Of a DNA stretch of 7,151 bases, positions 1 through 5,407 are shown piece after piece. The stretch's first letter is position 1, and every line of letters starts with the position of its first letter. The stretch comes from an uncultured Lachnospiraceae bacterium (GTDB lineage: Bacteria; Bacillota_A; Clostridia; Lachnospirales; Lachnospiraceae), in the NCBI GenBank assembly GCA_949957035.1, contig CATLIP010000126.1, positions 1 to 7,151 on the forward strand, in the 5' to 3' direction. A program made the translations under genes and the position numbers. The notes beneath the pieces are model-generated. The model ran no database searches, was not told the DNA's origin, and saw only the letters and a list, made by a program, of their open reading frames with translations.

Positions 1-113
1 TTGAAACCTTCCATGTTCAGTCCGGAATAGTGGACGAACACATCATTGCCGGTTTCATCAGAAATGAAACCGTAACCCTTTTGGTTGTTGAACCATTTCA
101 CTGTACCTTTCAT
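1..113 (-). CDS. Cold-shock protein, CspA family (3' part cut off by window edge)
   Basis: Small single-domain OB-fold protein that binds single-stranded RNA/DNA and acts as an RNA chaperone in the cytoplasm. The 37 visible codons begin [20 protein letters not shown] and continue with a DVFVHYSGL segment. These are the RNP1-like (KGYGFI) and RNP2-like (VFVHYS) nucleic-acid-binding motifs of the CspA family, with the usual KWFN N-terminus. The family is about 65-70 residues, so roughly the last 30 lie outside the window. The start at 113 is supported by GGAGG at 121-125, seven bases upstream of the ATG. It is divergent from ptsI and has its own promoter at 186-214, giving a 5' leader of about 66 nt, shorter than that of E. 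coli cspA. Which Csp paralogue it is cannot be told from this fragment. Confidence 0.95.
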   Translation of the reverse strand, partial: MKGTVKWFNNQKGYGFISDETGNDVFVHYSGLNMEGF

Positions 114-185
114 GACAATACCTCCATAATAAAATTAATTAGAAACACTGCATCCATAAAACAAATCTATAGATAACTGTTTTAT

Positions 186-214
186 AGACTAGCATATATT
201 TATAAAAGCGTCAA
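186..214 (-). promoter_or_regulatory. Predicted sigma-A promoter of the cold-shock gene
   Basis: Read on the minus strand, a TTGACG -35 box (209-214) is followed by a 17-base spacer and TAGTCT (186-191). A TG one base before the -10 makes this an extended -10 promoter, which offsets the weak -10 hexamer. Transcription would start near 179, about 66 nt before the cold-shock ATG at 113. Assigned by motif and spacing only. Confidence 0.6.
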
Positions 215-219
215 GAGAT

Positions 220-250
220 TTGACAATAATTTTTATATTTTTGCTATAAA
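220..250 (+). promoter_or_regulatory. Possible upstream promoter toward ptsI
   Basis: A perfect TTGACA (220-225) precedes TATAAA (245-250) with a 19-base spacer, which is longer than the preferred 17. It could be a second ptsI promoter, but the better-spaced one at 278-306 is nearer the gene. The -35 box lies five bases from the -35 box of the divergent cold-shock promoter. Confidence 0.3.
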
Positions 251-277
251 ACCATAGATGCGACAGTATCATTTTAC

Positions 278-306
278 TTGACGAAATGCGCTTAAAAGTG
301 TAAAGT
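278..306 (+). promoter_or_regulatory. Predicted sigma-A promoter of ptsI
   Basis: TTGACG (278-283), a 17-base spacer and TAAAGT (301-306) form a reasonable housekeeping promoter. Transcription would start around 312-314, leaving a leader of about 35 nt before the preferred ATG at 349. That start site would put the alternative ATG at 319 only a few bases into the transcript. Confidence 0.55.
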
Positions 307-335
307 ATAGGGTATCGGATGACTAATGAGATAAC

Positions 336-341
336 AGAGGA
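336..341 (+). promoter_or_regulatory. Ribosome binding site that decides the ptsI start
   Basis: AGAGGA lies seven bases before the ATG at 349. The in-frame ATG at 319 has no comparable site and would lie almost at the 5' end of the predicted transcript. The protein homologous to Enzyme I also begins only around the ATG at 349 (MITLTGKKVSEGIAIG). Confidence 0.7.
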
Positions 342-348
342 CAAGAGT

Positions 349-1974
349 ATGATCACATTGACGGGGAAAAAAGTATCAGAAGGAATCGCCATCGGCAAGC
401 TGTCTTTTTATAAGAGGGATTCTAAGGAGATTCGACGGATCTATGTAAAGGATGTTGAGAAGGAAGTACAACGTTTCCAGAAAGCGCGCCAAAAGGCGCT
501 GCAGGAGTTGAAGGAATTGTATGAGACGGCTGCCAAGGAGGTTGGAGAGGCCAATGCTGCAATCTTTGAGATGCAGGAGATGGTACTAGAGGATCAGGAT
601 CTGGTTGACAAGGTTACAGGTATTATTGTAGAACATAAGCTGAATGCAGAGTATGCCATTCAGAATGCGGCGGAATATTTTATTGCGACGGCAGTTGAGA
701 ATGATAAGGGATATGTACAGGGACATGATGCTGATGTCAAGGATGTTACGAATCGGCTGCAGCGCACCCTTGCCAGGGGTTGGAAGGATAAGATGCTGAT
801 GGACGAGCCGTTTGTGCTGGCAGCGGGGGAGCTGTATCCCAGTGAGGCAGTACAGTTGGACAAGACGAAGGTATTGGGATTTGTCACAAGATATGGAACG
901 ATTAATTCACATACGGCCGTACTTGCCCGGACGAAGGGGATTCCGTCCGTCATCGGTCTTGGCGAGGCTTTGAAGAAGGACTATGAGGGCAAGACGATTA
1001 TTATAGACGGCTTTGAGGGCAAGATATACATTGAGCCGGATTATACTACGGTTACGAAGATGCGTCAGAAGCAGGATGCCAACCACACTCAGGCACAGAA
1101 TCTGGAGCGTTTGAAGGGGAAGGAGAATATTACCCAGAGCGGGCAGAAGATTGATGTCTGTGCGAATATCGGAAACCGCGAGGATATCGAGAATGTGCTG
1201 CGCTGTGATGCAGGAGGGATAGGTCTGTTTCGGAGTGAATTCCTGTATATGGAGAGCGGCTCGAAGCCTCCCACAGAGGAGTATCAGTTTCAGGTGTACA
1301 AGCTGGCTGCCGAGACTATGGGGTTTAAGAAGGTGGTTATTCGAACGGCAGACTTAGGAGGAGAGAAGACCGCAGAATGTCTGGACTTAGGGACAGATCC
1401 CAATCCTGCAATCGGGTATCGTGGGATTCGGGTATCTCTTGATAAGGAGGAAGTGTTTAAGACACAGCTCCGCGCTATCCTGAGGGCTTCGGCTTTCGGT
1501 AATCTCTCTATCATGTTCCCAATGATTACATCCATCGAAGAGGTAAAACTGGCCAAGCTGATGCTTGAGAAGGCGAAGAAGGAATTAAAGAAGGAGAAGA
1601 CTTCCTTTGATTCTGATATTCCGGTAGGCGTCATGATAGAAACTCCGGCGGCGGTTATGATTAGCGGCGAGCTTGCGAGAGAGGTAGATTTTTTCAGTAT
1701 CGGAACGAATGACCTGCTGCAGCTAACCCTTGGAATGGACAGGCAGAACGAGAGGCTGGAGAGGTATTTCAATCCCCACCACTCGGCGCTTCTTAAAATG
1801 ATTCGGATTATTACGAATAATGTGCATCTGGAGGAGAAGCATATCAGCATATGCGGCGATATGGCGGCCGATTTAGAGATGACGGAGTATCTGATTCAGA
1901 TAGGGATAGACGAACTGTCTGTAGCGCCGAATCAAGTGCTTGCGCTTCGTAAGAAGATTCGGGAGATTCAATAG
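349..1974 (+). CDS. ptsI: Phosphoenolpyruvate-protein phosphotransferase (PTS Enzyme I)
   Basis: Transfers phosphate from phosphoenolpyruvate, through its own histidine, to HPr as the first step of the sugar phosphotransferase system in the cytoplasm. Counting from the ATG at 349 it has 541 residues. The N-terminal swivelling domain has the active histidine in NSHTAVLAR (His188). The C-terminal PEP-binding barrel has GIGLFRSEF (Arg295), RTADLGGEK (Arg332, Lys340), GYRGIR (Arg358), MIETPAA (Glu431), IGTNDL (Asn454, Asp455), DRQNER (Arg465) and ICGDMA (Cys502). From memory these align almost number for number with the E. coli PEP-site residues, so it should be active. Two features are odd. The usual GGxTSH loop before the histidine reads YGTINSH. 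The chain also stops 39 residues after the catalytic Cys, about 35 shorter than the E. coli enzyme. No HPr gene is adjacent. An upstream ATG at 319 would add ten residues. Confidence 0.93.
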   Translation: MITLTGKKVSEGIAIGKLSFYKRDSKEIRRIYVKDVEKEVQRFQKARQKALQELKELYETAAKEVGEANAAIFEMQEMVLEDQDLVDKVTGIIVEHKLNAEYAIQNAAEYFIATAVENDKGYVQGHDADVKDVTNRLQRTLARGWKDKMLMDEPFVLAAGELYPSEAVQLDKTKVLGFVTRYGTINSHTAVLARTKGIPSVIGLGEALKKDYEGKTIIIDGFEGKIYIEPDYTTVTKMRQKQDANHTQAQNLERLKGKENITQSGQKIDVCANIGNREDIENVLRCDAGGIGLFRSEFLYMESGSKPPTEEYQFQVYKLAAETMGFKKVVIRTADLGGEKTAECLDLGTDPNPAIGYRGIRVSLDKEEVFKTQLRAILRASAFGNLSIMFPMITSIEEVKLAKLMLEKAKKELKKEKTSFDSDIPVGVMIETPAAVMISGELAREVDFFSIGTNDLLQLTLGMDRQNERLERYFNPHHSALLKMIRIITNNVHLEEKHISICGDMAADLEMTEYLIQIGIDELSVAPNQVLALRKKIREIQ

Positions 1975-2000
1975 AAATTCAATCACAGGAATTATAAAAC

Positions 2001-2048
2001 GAGAGGCAGCCGCAGTAAAGTATTCCAGCTTTCAAGCGACAGCCTCTC
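2001..2048. terminator. Intrinsic terminator between convergent ptsI and glgD
   Basis: GAGAGGC (2001-2007) pairs perfectly with GCCTCTC (2042-2048). The stem extends inward through a mismatched part to CGC/GCG, around a loop of about 22 bases. On the plus strand it is followed by a T-rich run (ATATTTTATTTG), which fits termination of ptsI. On the minus strand the tail is GTTTTAT, so weaker termination of glgCD transcripts is also possible. Confidence 0.65.
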
Positions 2049-2126
2049 ATATATTTTATTTGTATCTTGCCTGACGAAGCGCCTTGGCCTCACAGAGACA
2101 TCAGGGCCTGCCCTTTGGACAGGAGA

Positions 2127-3242
2127 TTACAAAGTATCCTCACGCCGAATGTATCCCGGACTCTCAGGGTCAGAGATAATCTCTTTCGCATGTATTATCT
2201 TCGCGTGTTTGTCTACTACCTGACAATCTATGGTAACGTCATTGCCCACAATCGCTCCCGGAAGTACGACACTGTTCTTCACTACAGCGCCTTTCTTGAT
2301 GACGCAGCCACGGCCGATTACGGAATTTTCAACAGTACCTTCAATCAGGCATCCGTTGGATACGACCGAACTCTTTACATCTGCCGTGTCAAAATACTGT
2401 GTCGGACAGGAATCATTGGTTCTTGTGTATACAGGCCATTCATCGTCAAACAGACCGGTAGCCCTCTTAGCGTCAATCAGCTCAATGTTCGCATTGTAGA
2501 AGCTGTTCAAATCTGTGATAGATGCGAAATATCCTCTGTGAGAGATACCGCGCACATCCAGCTCTTCACATGCATTGTTGACGATATCTGCCAGCGTATA
2601 CATGGAGGACAGGGATTTTGCTTTCTTAATCAGGTCAAGGAACAAATCCTTCTTCATAATATATGTATCCATGAAAATGTTCCTGTTCTTGGCGTTGCCC
2701 CGGTTCGGCTCTAATGACAGAACGCCTTTCTGCCGATTCAGGTTCAGTGCGTTGCAGTTCAGGAAAGCATCCCTTGCATTGTCTACACTGTGATATAAAA
2801 GTGTAATATCCGCCTCAGACTCGATATGGTTCGCCAACAGGGCATTGAAATCTGCGGAGTAGACCATATAGCTTGGCGCTATCACTACATAAGGCTGATG
2901 AGATCTCTCGATACACTCCAGGTTTGCCGAGAATGCGGCAATATCTGTGTTGTAGAGGTCATTGTCACCCTTGGACTCTGAAAACAGGATGTGCAGCCGT
3001 CCCCGCTTAGAGTTAATGTTGTAATGACGTCCGGTTCCGAGATGCTCCACCAGGGAGCGGGGCTGTCTTCTAATATATACTTGAATACGGTCAATACCGC
3101 TGTTACTCATATTTGAAATCGGGAAATCGATTACACGGTATCTGCCTAGGAAAGAAAAAGCGCCGATAGGACGGTATTCTTCCAGTCCCTTCACCCAGAT
3201 GTGATTTCCGGAAAAATTAACGATTCCTAATGCTTTACTCAT
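2127..3242 (-). CDS. glgD: GlgD, regulatory subunit of glucose-1-phosphate adenylyltransferase
   Basis: Partner of GlgC in the Firmicutes ADP-glucose pyrophosphorylase, which commits glucose-1-phosphate to glycogen synthesis. The 371 residues have the same layout as GlgC: a nucleotidyltransferase-like domain (about 1-255) and a left-handed beta-helix with hexapeptide repeats (about 285-350, including GCLIEGTVENSVIGRGCVIKKGAVV). It keeps the GRYRVIDFPISNMSNSGI segment (33-50). The catalytic signatures are gone: the GGRGSRL loop is replaced by SGNHIWVKGL (11-20), the SGDHIY segment with the catalytic Asp is replaced by APSYMVY (122-128), and no FEEKP is present. It should therefore be non-catalytic, modulating GlgC in a heteromer, as described for GlgD subunits of other Firmicutes. 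The start follows the glgC stop by one base, with AAAGGGGG nine bases upstream, so the two are translationally linked. Confidence 0.95.
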   Translation of the reverse strand: MSKALGIVNFSGNHIWVKGLEEYRPIGAFSFLGRYRVIDFPISNMSNSGIDRIQVYIRRQPRSLVEHLGTGRHYNINSKRGRLHILFSESKGDNDLYNTDIAAFSANLECIERSHQPYVVIAPSYMVYSADFNALLANHIESEADITLLYHSVDNARDAFLNCNALNLNRQKGVLSLEPNRGNAKNRNIFMDTYIMKKDLFLDLIKKAKSLSSMYTLADIVNNACEELDVRGISHRGYFASITDLNSFYNANIELIDAKRATGLFDDEWPVYTRTNDSCPTQYFDTADVKSSVVSNGCLIEGTVENSVIGRGCVIKKGAVVKNSVVLPGAIVGNDVTIDCQVVDKHAKIIHAKEIISDPESPGYIRREDTL

Positions 3243-3243
3243 A

Positions 3244-4383
3244 TTATTCTACCCCCTTTACACGTTTTGCCACCAGTTCGATGTGCTCGCTGTCTGCGCT
3301 TCCAACGACCGCTTCCCTGCCAATCTTAACGCCGTCAGCTACCAGCGCGCGCTGTACAACGGCGCCTGCTTCTACCTTGGCTCCAGGCATTAAAACGCTG
3401 TCGATAACCCTTGCGCCTTCTCCAACCTCCACTCCTGTGAAGAGGACGGAATTTTTAACCTCGCCTTCAATGATACAGCCCTGAGTGATAAAGGCACGCT
3501 TGATGCTTGCGTCCGGACCTACATAGTGAGGCAGAGTTGTAACGTCTTCTGTATAAATCTTCCAGGTCGGGTCGTTCAGGTCAAGCTCATTGTTGGTGTC
3601 CAGAAGATCCATGTTCGCTTCCCACAGGGAATCAATGGTTCCTACATCCTTCCAGTAGCCTTTGAACTTGTAAGCATACAGAGTCTTATGGTCTGCCAGA
3701 AGCTGCGGGATAATGTCCTTACCGAAATCGTGGTTAGAATCCGGATTCTTCATATCGGCAACCAACAGCTTACGTAAGGGTTTCCAGTTAAAGATATAGA
3801 TACCCATTGAAGCGAGATTGCTCTTAGGCTCCGCCGGTTTCTCCTCAAATTCAACGATATGGCCGTCCTCGTCCGTATTCATGATTCCAAAACGGCTCGC
3901 CTCCTTGAAAGGTACTTCGATTACGGCGATGGTGGCATCAGCGTTATTGGCCTTGTGCTCTGCAAGCATCTTGGCATAATTCATCTTATAGATGTGGTCG
4001 CCGGAAAGGACAAGCAGATATTCCGGAGAGTAGGTATCAATAAAGTCGATATTCTGGGAAATCGCGTCTGCGGTTCCGCGGTAAACATCCAGATTGGCGT
4101 CAGCCTTCTCACGGGGCGGAAGTACGTAGACACCGCTGTCCTTGGCATCCAGACCCCAGCGGCGTCCGGCTGCAACGTAACTGTTCAATAAAACGGATTC
4201 ATATTGTGTCAGTACACCGATCACATCAATGCCGCTGTTGGCACAGTTGCTTAACGGGAAATCAACAATGCGGTACTTTCCACCATATGATACAGCCGGC
4301 TTTGCCACCTTATTGGTAAGGTCATGCAGTCTGGAGCCACGGCCACCGGCCAAAATCATCGCTAACATAGTATTTTGCTTCAT
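3244..4383 (-). CDS. glgC: Glucose-1-phosphate adenylyltransferase (ADP-glucose pyrophosphorylase), catalytic subunit
   Basis: Makes ADP-glucose and pyrophosphate from ATP and glucose-1-phosphate in the cytoplasm, the first committed step of bacterial glycogen synthesis. The 379 residues are of usual length. The nucleotidyltransferase domain has the GGRGSRL nucleotide loop (13-19), [17 protein letters not shown] (36-52), [10 protein letters not shown] with the catalytic aspartate at 129, FEEKP with the glucose-1-phosphate-binding lysine at 182, ASMGIYIF (191-198) and KGYWKDVGT (241-249). A C-terminal left-handed beta-helix (about 290-360) holds hexapeptide repeats such as [13 protein letters not shown]. 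The start has an AGAGGG ribosome binding site seven bases upstream and a promoter at 4425-4453. It is the first gene of a two-gene operon with glgD. Glycogen synthase and branching enzyme genes are not in this window. Confidence 0.97.
   Translation of the reverse strand: MKQNTMLAMILAGGRGSRLHDLTNKVAKPAVSYGGKYRIVDFPLSNCANSGIDVIGVLTQYESVLLNSYVAAGRRWGLDAKDSGVYVLPPREKADANLDVYRGTADAISQNIDFIDTYSPEYLLVLSGDHIYKMNYAKMLAEHKANNADATIAVIEVPFKEASRFGIMNTDEDGHIVEFEEKPAEPKSNLASMGIYIFNWKPLRKLLVADMKNPDSNHDFGKDIIPQLLADHKTLYAYKFKGYWKDVGTIDSLWEANMDLLDTNNELDLNDPTWKIYTEDVTTLPHYVGPDASIKRAFITQGCIIEGEVKNSVLFTGVEVGEGARVIDSVLMPGAKVEAGAVVQRALVADGVKIGREAVVGSADSEHIELVAKRVKGVE
3252..3259 (-). promoter_or_regulatory. glgD ribosome binding site inside the end of glgC
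   Basis: AAAGGGGG on the minus strand lies within the last codons of glgC, nine bases before the glgD ATG. The glgC stop and glgD ATG read TAATATG, one base apart. Ribosomes finishing glgC can reinitiate, which would help keep the two subunits at similar levels. Confidence 0.75.
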
Positions 4384-4424
4384 AGTGAGCCCTCTCTTTC
4401 CATTTGTGTTACATGATAATAGAT

Positions 4425-4453
4425 ATTATACAATTTTTTTCTCATTCTTTCCA
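4425..4453 (-). promoter_or_regulatory. Predicted sigma-A promoter of the glgCD operon
   Basis: On the minus strand, TGGAAA (4448-4453, four of six consensus bases) is followed by a 17-base A-rich spacer and a perfect TATAAT (4425-4430). The start would be near 4418, giving a leader of about 35 nt. No clear operator or catabolite-response element was seen next to it. Confidence 0.65.
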
Positions 4454-4586
4454 TATTTTTGTGCAAAAAAAGAAAAATTTTTAGTAAAAATTGTCAAGTA
4501 TACGATTACTTATGGGGAACAGCAGAAGAGTATTCGGATGATATCAGATAAAAATTATAAAAAGAAAAGATTTTCTGAAAATAATC

Positions 4587-4616
4587 CTTACATTTGTTGT
4601 TTGTTCGTGATATAAT
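4587..4616 (+). promoter_or_regulatory. Predicted sigma-A promoter of the CarD-family gene
   Basis: CTTACA (4587-4592) and a perfect TATAAT (4611-4616) are separated by 18 bases. The predicted start near 4623 leaves an untranslated leader of about 170 nt before the ATG at 4793, much longer than needed for translation. An AGAAAA-GA-TTTTCT palindrome (4563-4576) lies just upstream of the -35 box and may simply reflect local A+T richness. Confidence 0.6.
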
Positions 4617-4685
4617 ACAGCATAGAAAAGGATTATATGTCGTTGGGAATTATGTAATTTCATAGGTGTAACTCCAGGCATACTG

Positions 4686-4743
4686 GCGTACAATCTGAAG
4701 GCAACAAGGGGGAAGCTGTTATGATTGTACGCTGTTTGTTTTT
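4686..4743 (+). terminator. Terminator-like hairpin in the leader of the CarD-family gene (candidate attenuator)
   Basis: GCGTACAATC (4686-4695) and GATTGTACGC (4723-4732) form a perfect 10-bp stem. Inside the 27-base interval, AACA and TGTT can form a further short stem. The right arm is followed directly by TGTTTGTTTTT, a U-rich tail like that of an intrinsic terminator. It lies about 60 bases before the ATG at 4793 and about 65 after the predicted transcription start, so it could end transcription early. It could equally be the end of a free-standing RNA of about 120 nt. No known riboswitch class was recognised in 4623-4685; a small CCAG/CTGG hairpin (4674-4686) is the only other local structure seen there. 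Confidence 0.45.
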
Positions 4744-4777
4744 CAGTCCTTTTTCGTGTAATGGTAAGGTCAGATAG
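4721..4777 (+). CDS. Possible 18-residue leader peptide upstream of the CarD-family gene
   Basis: An ATG at 4721 has AAGGGGG (4706-4712) eight bases upstream, as good a ribosome binding site as those of the real genes here. It opens a frame encoding MIVRCLFFSPFSCNGKVR. Its stop codon (4775-4777) sits immediately before the AGAGGAGG site (4778-4785) of the next gene. The start codon overlaps the right arm of the leader hairpin, and the binding site lies in its loop. Translation here could therefore affect both the hairpin and initiation at 4793. An ORF this short can arise by chance, and no run of one regulatory amino acid is present. Confidence 0.35.
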   Translation: MIVRCLFFSPFSCNGKVR

Positions 4778-4792
4778 AGAGGAGGTTCATTT

Positions 4793-5293
4793 ATGTTCAA
4801 AATTGGTGATTATGTGGCGCATTATAAGGAAGGAGTCTGTGAGGTAATAGATATCGGAAGGCTTGATATGAGTTGTTCGGACAAGCAGAAGGAATACTAT
4901 ACCTTAAAGCCGCTTTATAATGTCAAAGGAACTTTGTATACACCTGTGGAGAACGAGAAGAGACAGATTAGAGAATTGATTTCCGGTCAGGAAGCAAAGA
5001 AACTGATTGGTGAGTTGGGAAGCATTGAGACGATTGGAGTCACGGATGAGAAGAAGAGGGAAGTGTTCTATAAAGAAGCTCTCTTAAAGAACCAGTGCAG
5101 GGAATGGGTAGCTTTGCTCAAGACGTCTTATATGCGCAAGATGAACCGGATTGCATCCGGGAAGAAGTCCATCAATGTAGATGAGAAGTATCTGAGCATA
5201 GCAGAGAAGTTTTTGTTCGGGGAACTTGCCTTTGTGTTAGATATGCCAAAGGAAGAAGTACGGGGGTATATAGAGAAGTGTTTAGAAGAGTAA
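4793..5293 (+). CDS. CarD/CdnL-family transcriptional regulator
   Basis: Cytoplasmic protein predicted to bind the RNA polymerase beta subunit and adjust open-complex stability at promoters, as characterised for mycobacterial CarD. The 166 residues match the family length. The N-terminal polymerase-interacting domain (about 1-62) begins FKIGDYVAHYKEGVCEV and contains EYYTLKPLY and GTLYTPVEN, a Tudor-like fold shared with the Mfd/TRCF RNA-polymerase-binding domain. A helical C-terminal domain (about 85-166) carries the KMNRIASGKK and AEKFLFGELAFVLDMPKEEV segments, which align by eye with the C-terminal part of M. tuberculosis CarD. Trp105 lies near the position of the mycobacterial DNA-wedge tryptophan but about one helical turn off in an ungapped alignment, so equivalence is uncertain. 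The start is firm: AGAGGAGG at 4778-4785, seven bases upstream. It stands alone, with its own promoter and a structured leader. Firmicutes often have several paralogues, so no gene symbol is given. Confidence 0.9.
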   Translation: MFKIGDYVAHYKEGVCEVIDIGRLDMSCSDKQKEYYTLKPLYNVKGTLYTPVENEKRQIRELISGQEAKKLIGELGSIETIGVTDEKKREVFYKEALLKNQCREWVALLKTSYMRKMNRIASGKKSINVDEKYLSIAEKFLFGELAFVLDMPKEEVRGYIEKCLEE

Positions 5294-5324
5294 CAAAAGA
5301 GATTATCAGGTCGATTCATGGAAC

Positions 5325-5391
5325 GGGGCTGCCGTGAGATATTCTGCAATATACACTGGGTATATCATGTAGAATGTATCACGGCAGCCCC
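5325..5391. terminator. Long foldback hairpin between convergent genes (probable bidirectional terminator)
   Basis: GGGGCTGCCGTGA (5325-5337) and TCACGGCAGCCCC (5379-5391) form a perfect 13-bp stem. The interior continues to pair: ATATTCTGCA with TGTAGAATGT (mostly matched with G-U pairs), then ATATAC (5349-5354) with GTATAT (5360-5365) around an ACTGG loop. Almost the whole 67 bases fold into one hairpin. It starts 31 bases after the CarD-family stop and ends 16 bases from the alpha-galactosidase stop. The flanks lack a strong T-run immediately after either arm (the plus-side TTTT and TTTTT runs begin about 14 bases later), so it may serve mainly as a 3'-end stabiliser or be a small foldback repeat. 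Confidence 0.55.
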
Positions 5392-5407
5392 ATAATGATC
5401 AGTCATT

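Noticed and set aside
319..348. Upstream in-frame ATG giving a ten-residue longer ptsI product
   Set aside because: It has no ribosome binding site, lies within a few bases of the predicted transcription start, and the extra residues are not part of the Enzyme I fold.
1290..1850. 186-codon open frame on the minus strand
   Set aside because: Antisense to the PEP-binding barrel of ptsI; Ser-rich, low-complexity translation typical of a shadow frame.
2107..2123. CCTGCCC/GGACAGG hairpin just after the glgD stop as the glgCD terminator
   Set aside because: The stem is plausible but has no T-run on the minus strand after it; the larger hairpin at 2001-2048 is the better candidate.
2067..2714. 215-codon open frame on the plus strand
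   Set aside because: It lies almost wholly antisense to glgD, whose protein is clearly conserved, and its translation has no recognisable domain or good ribosome binding site.
4492..4497. Perfect TTGACA on the minus strand upstream of glgC
   Set aside because: No acceptable -10 box lies 16-18 bases downstream; the TGGAAA/TATAAT pair nearer the gene is better spaced.
4563..4576. AGAAAA-GA-TTTTCT palindrome as a repressor site
   Set aside because: Made only of A/T-rich bases in an A/T-rich spacer, so chance is likely; no second copy near another promoter was seen.
4229..4615. 128-codon plus-strand frame running from inside glgC into the spacer
   Set aside because: The first half is antisense to the conserved glgC N-terminus, and the second half is A+T-rich spacer holding the glgCD promoter.
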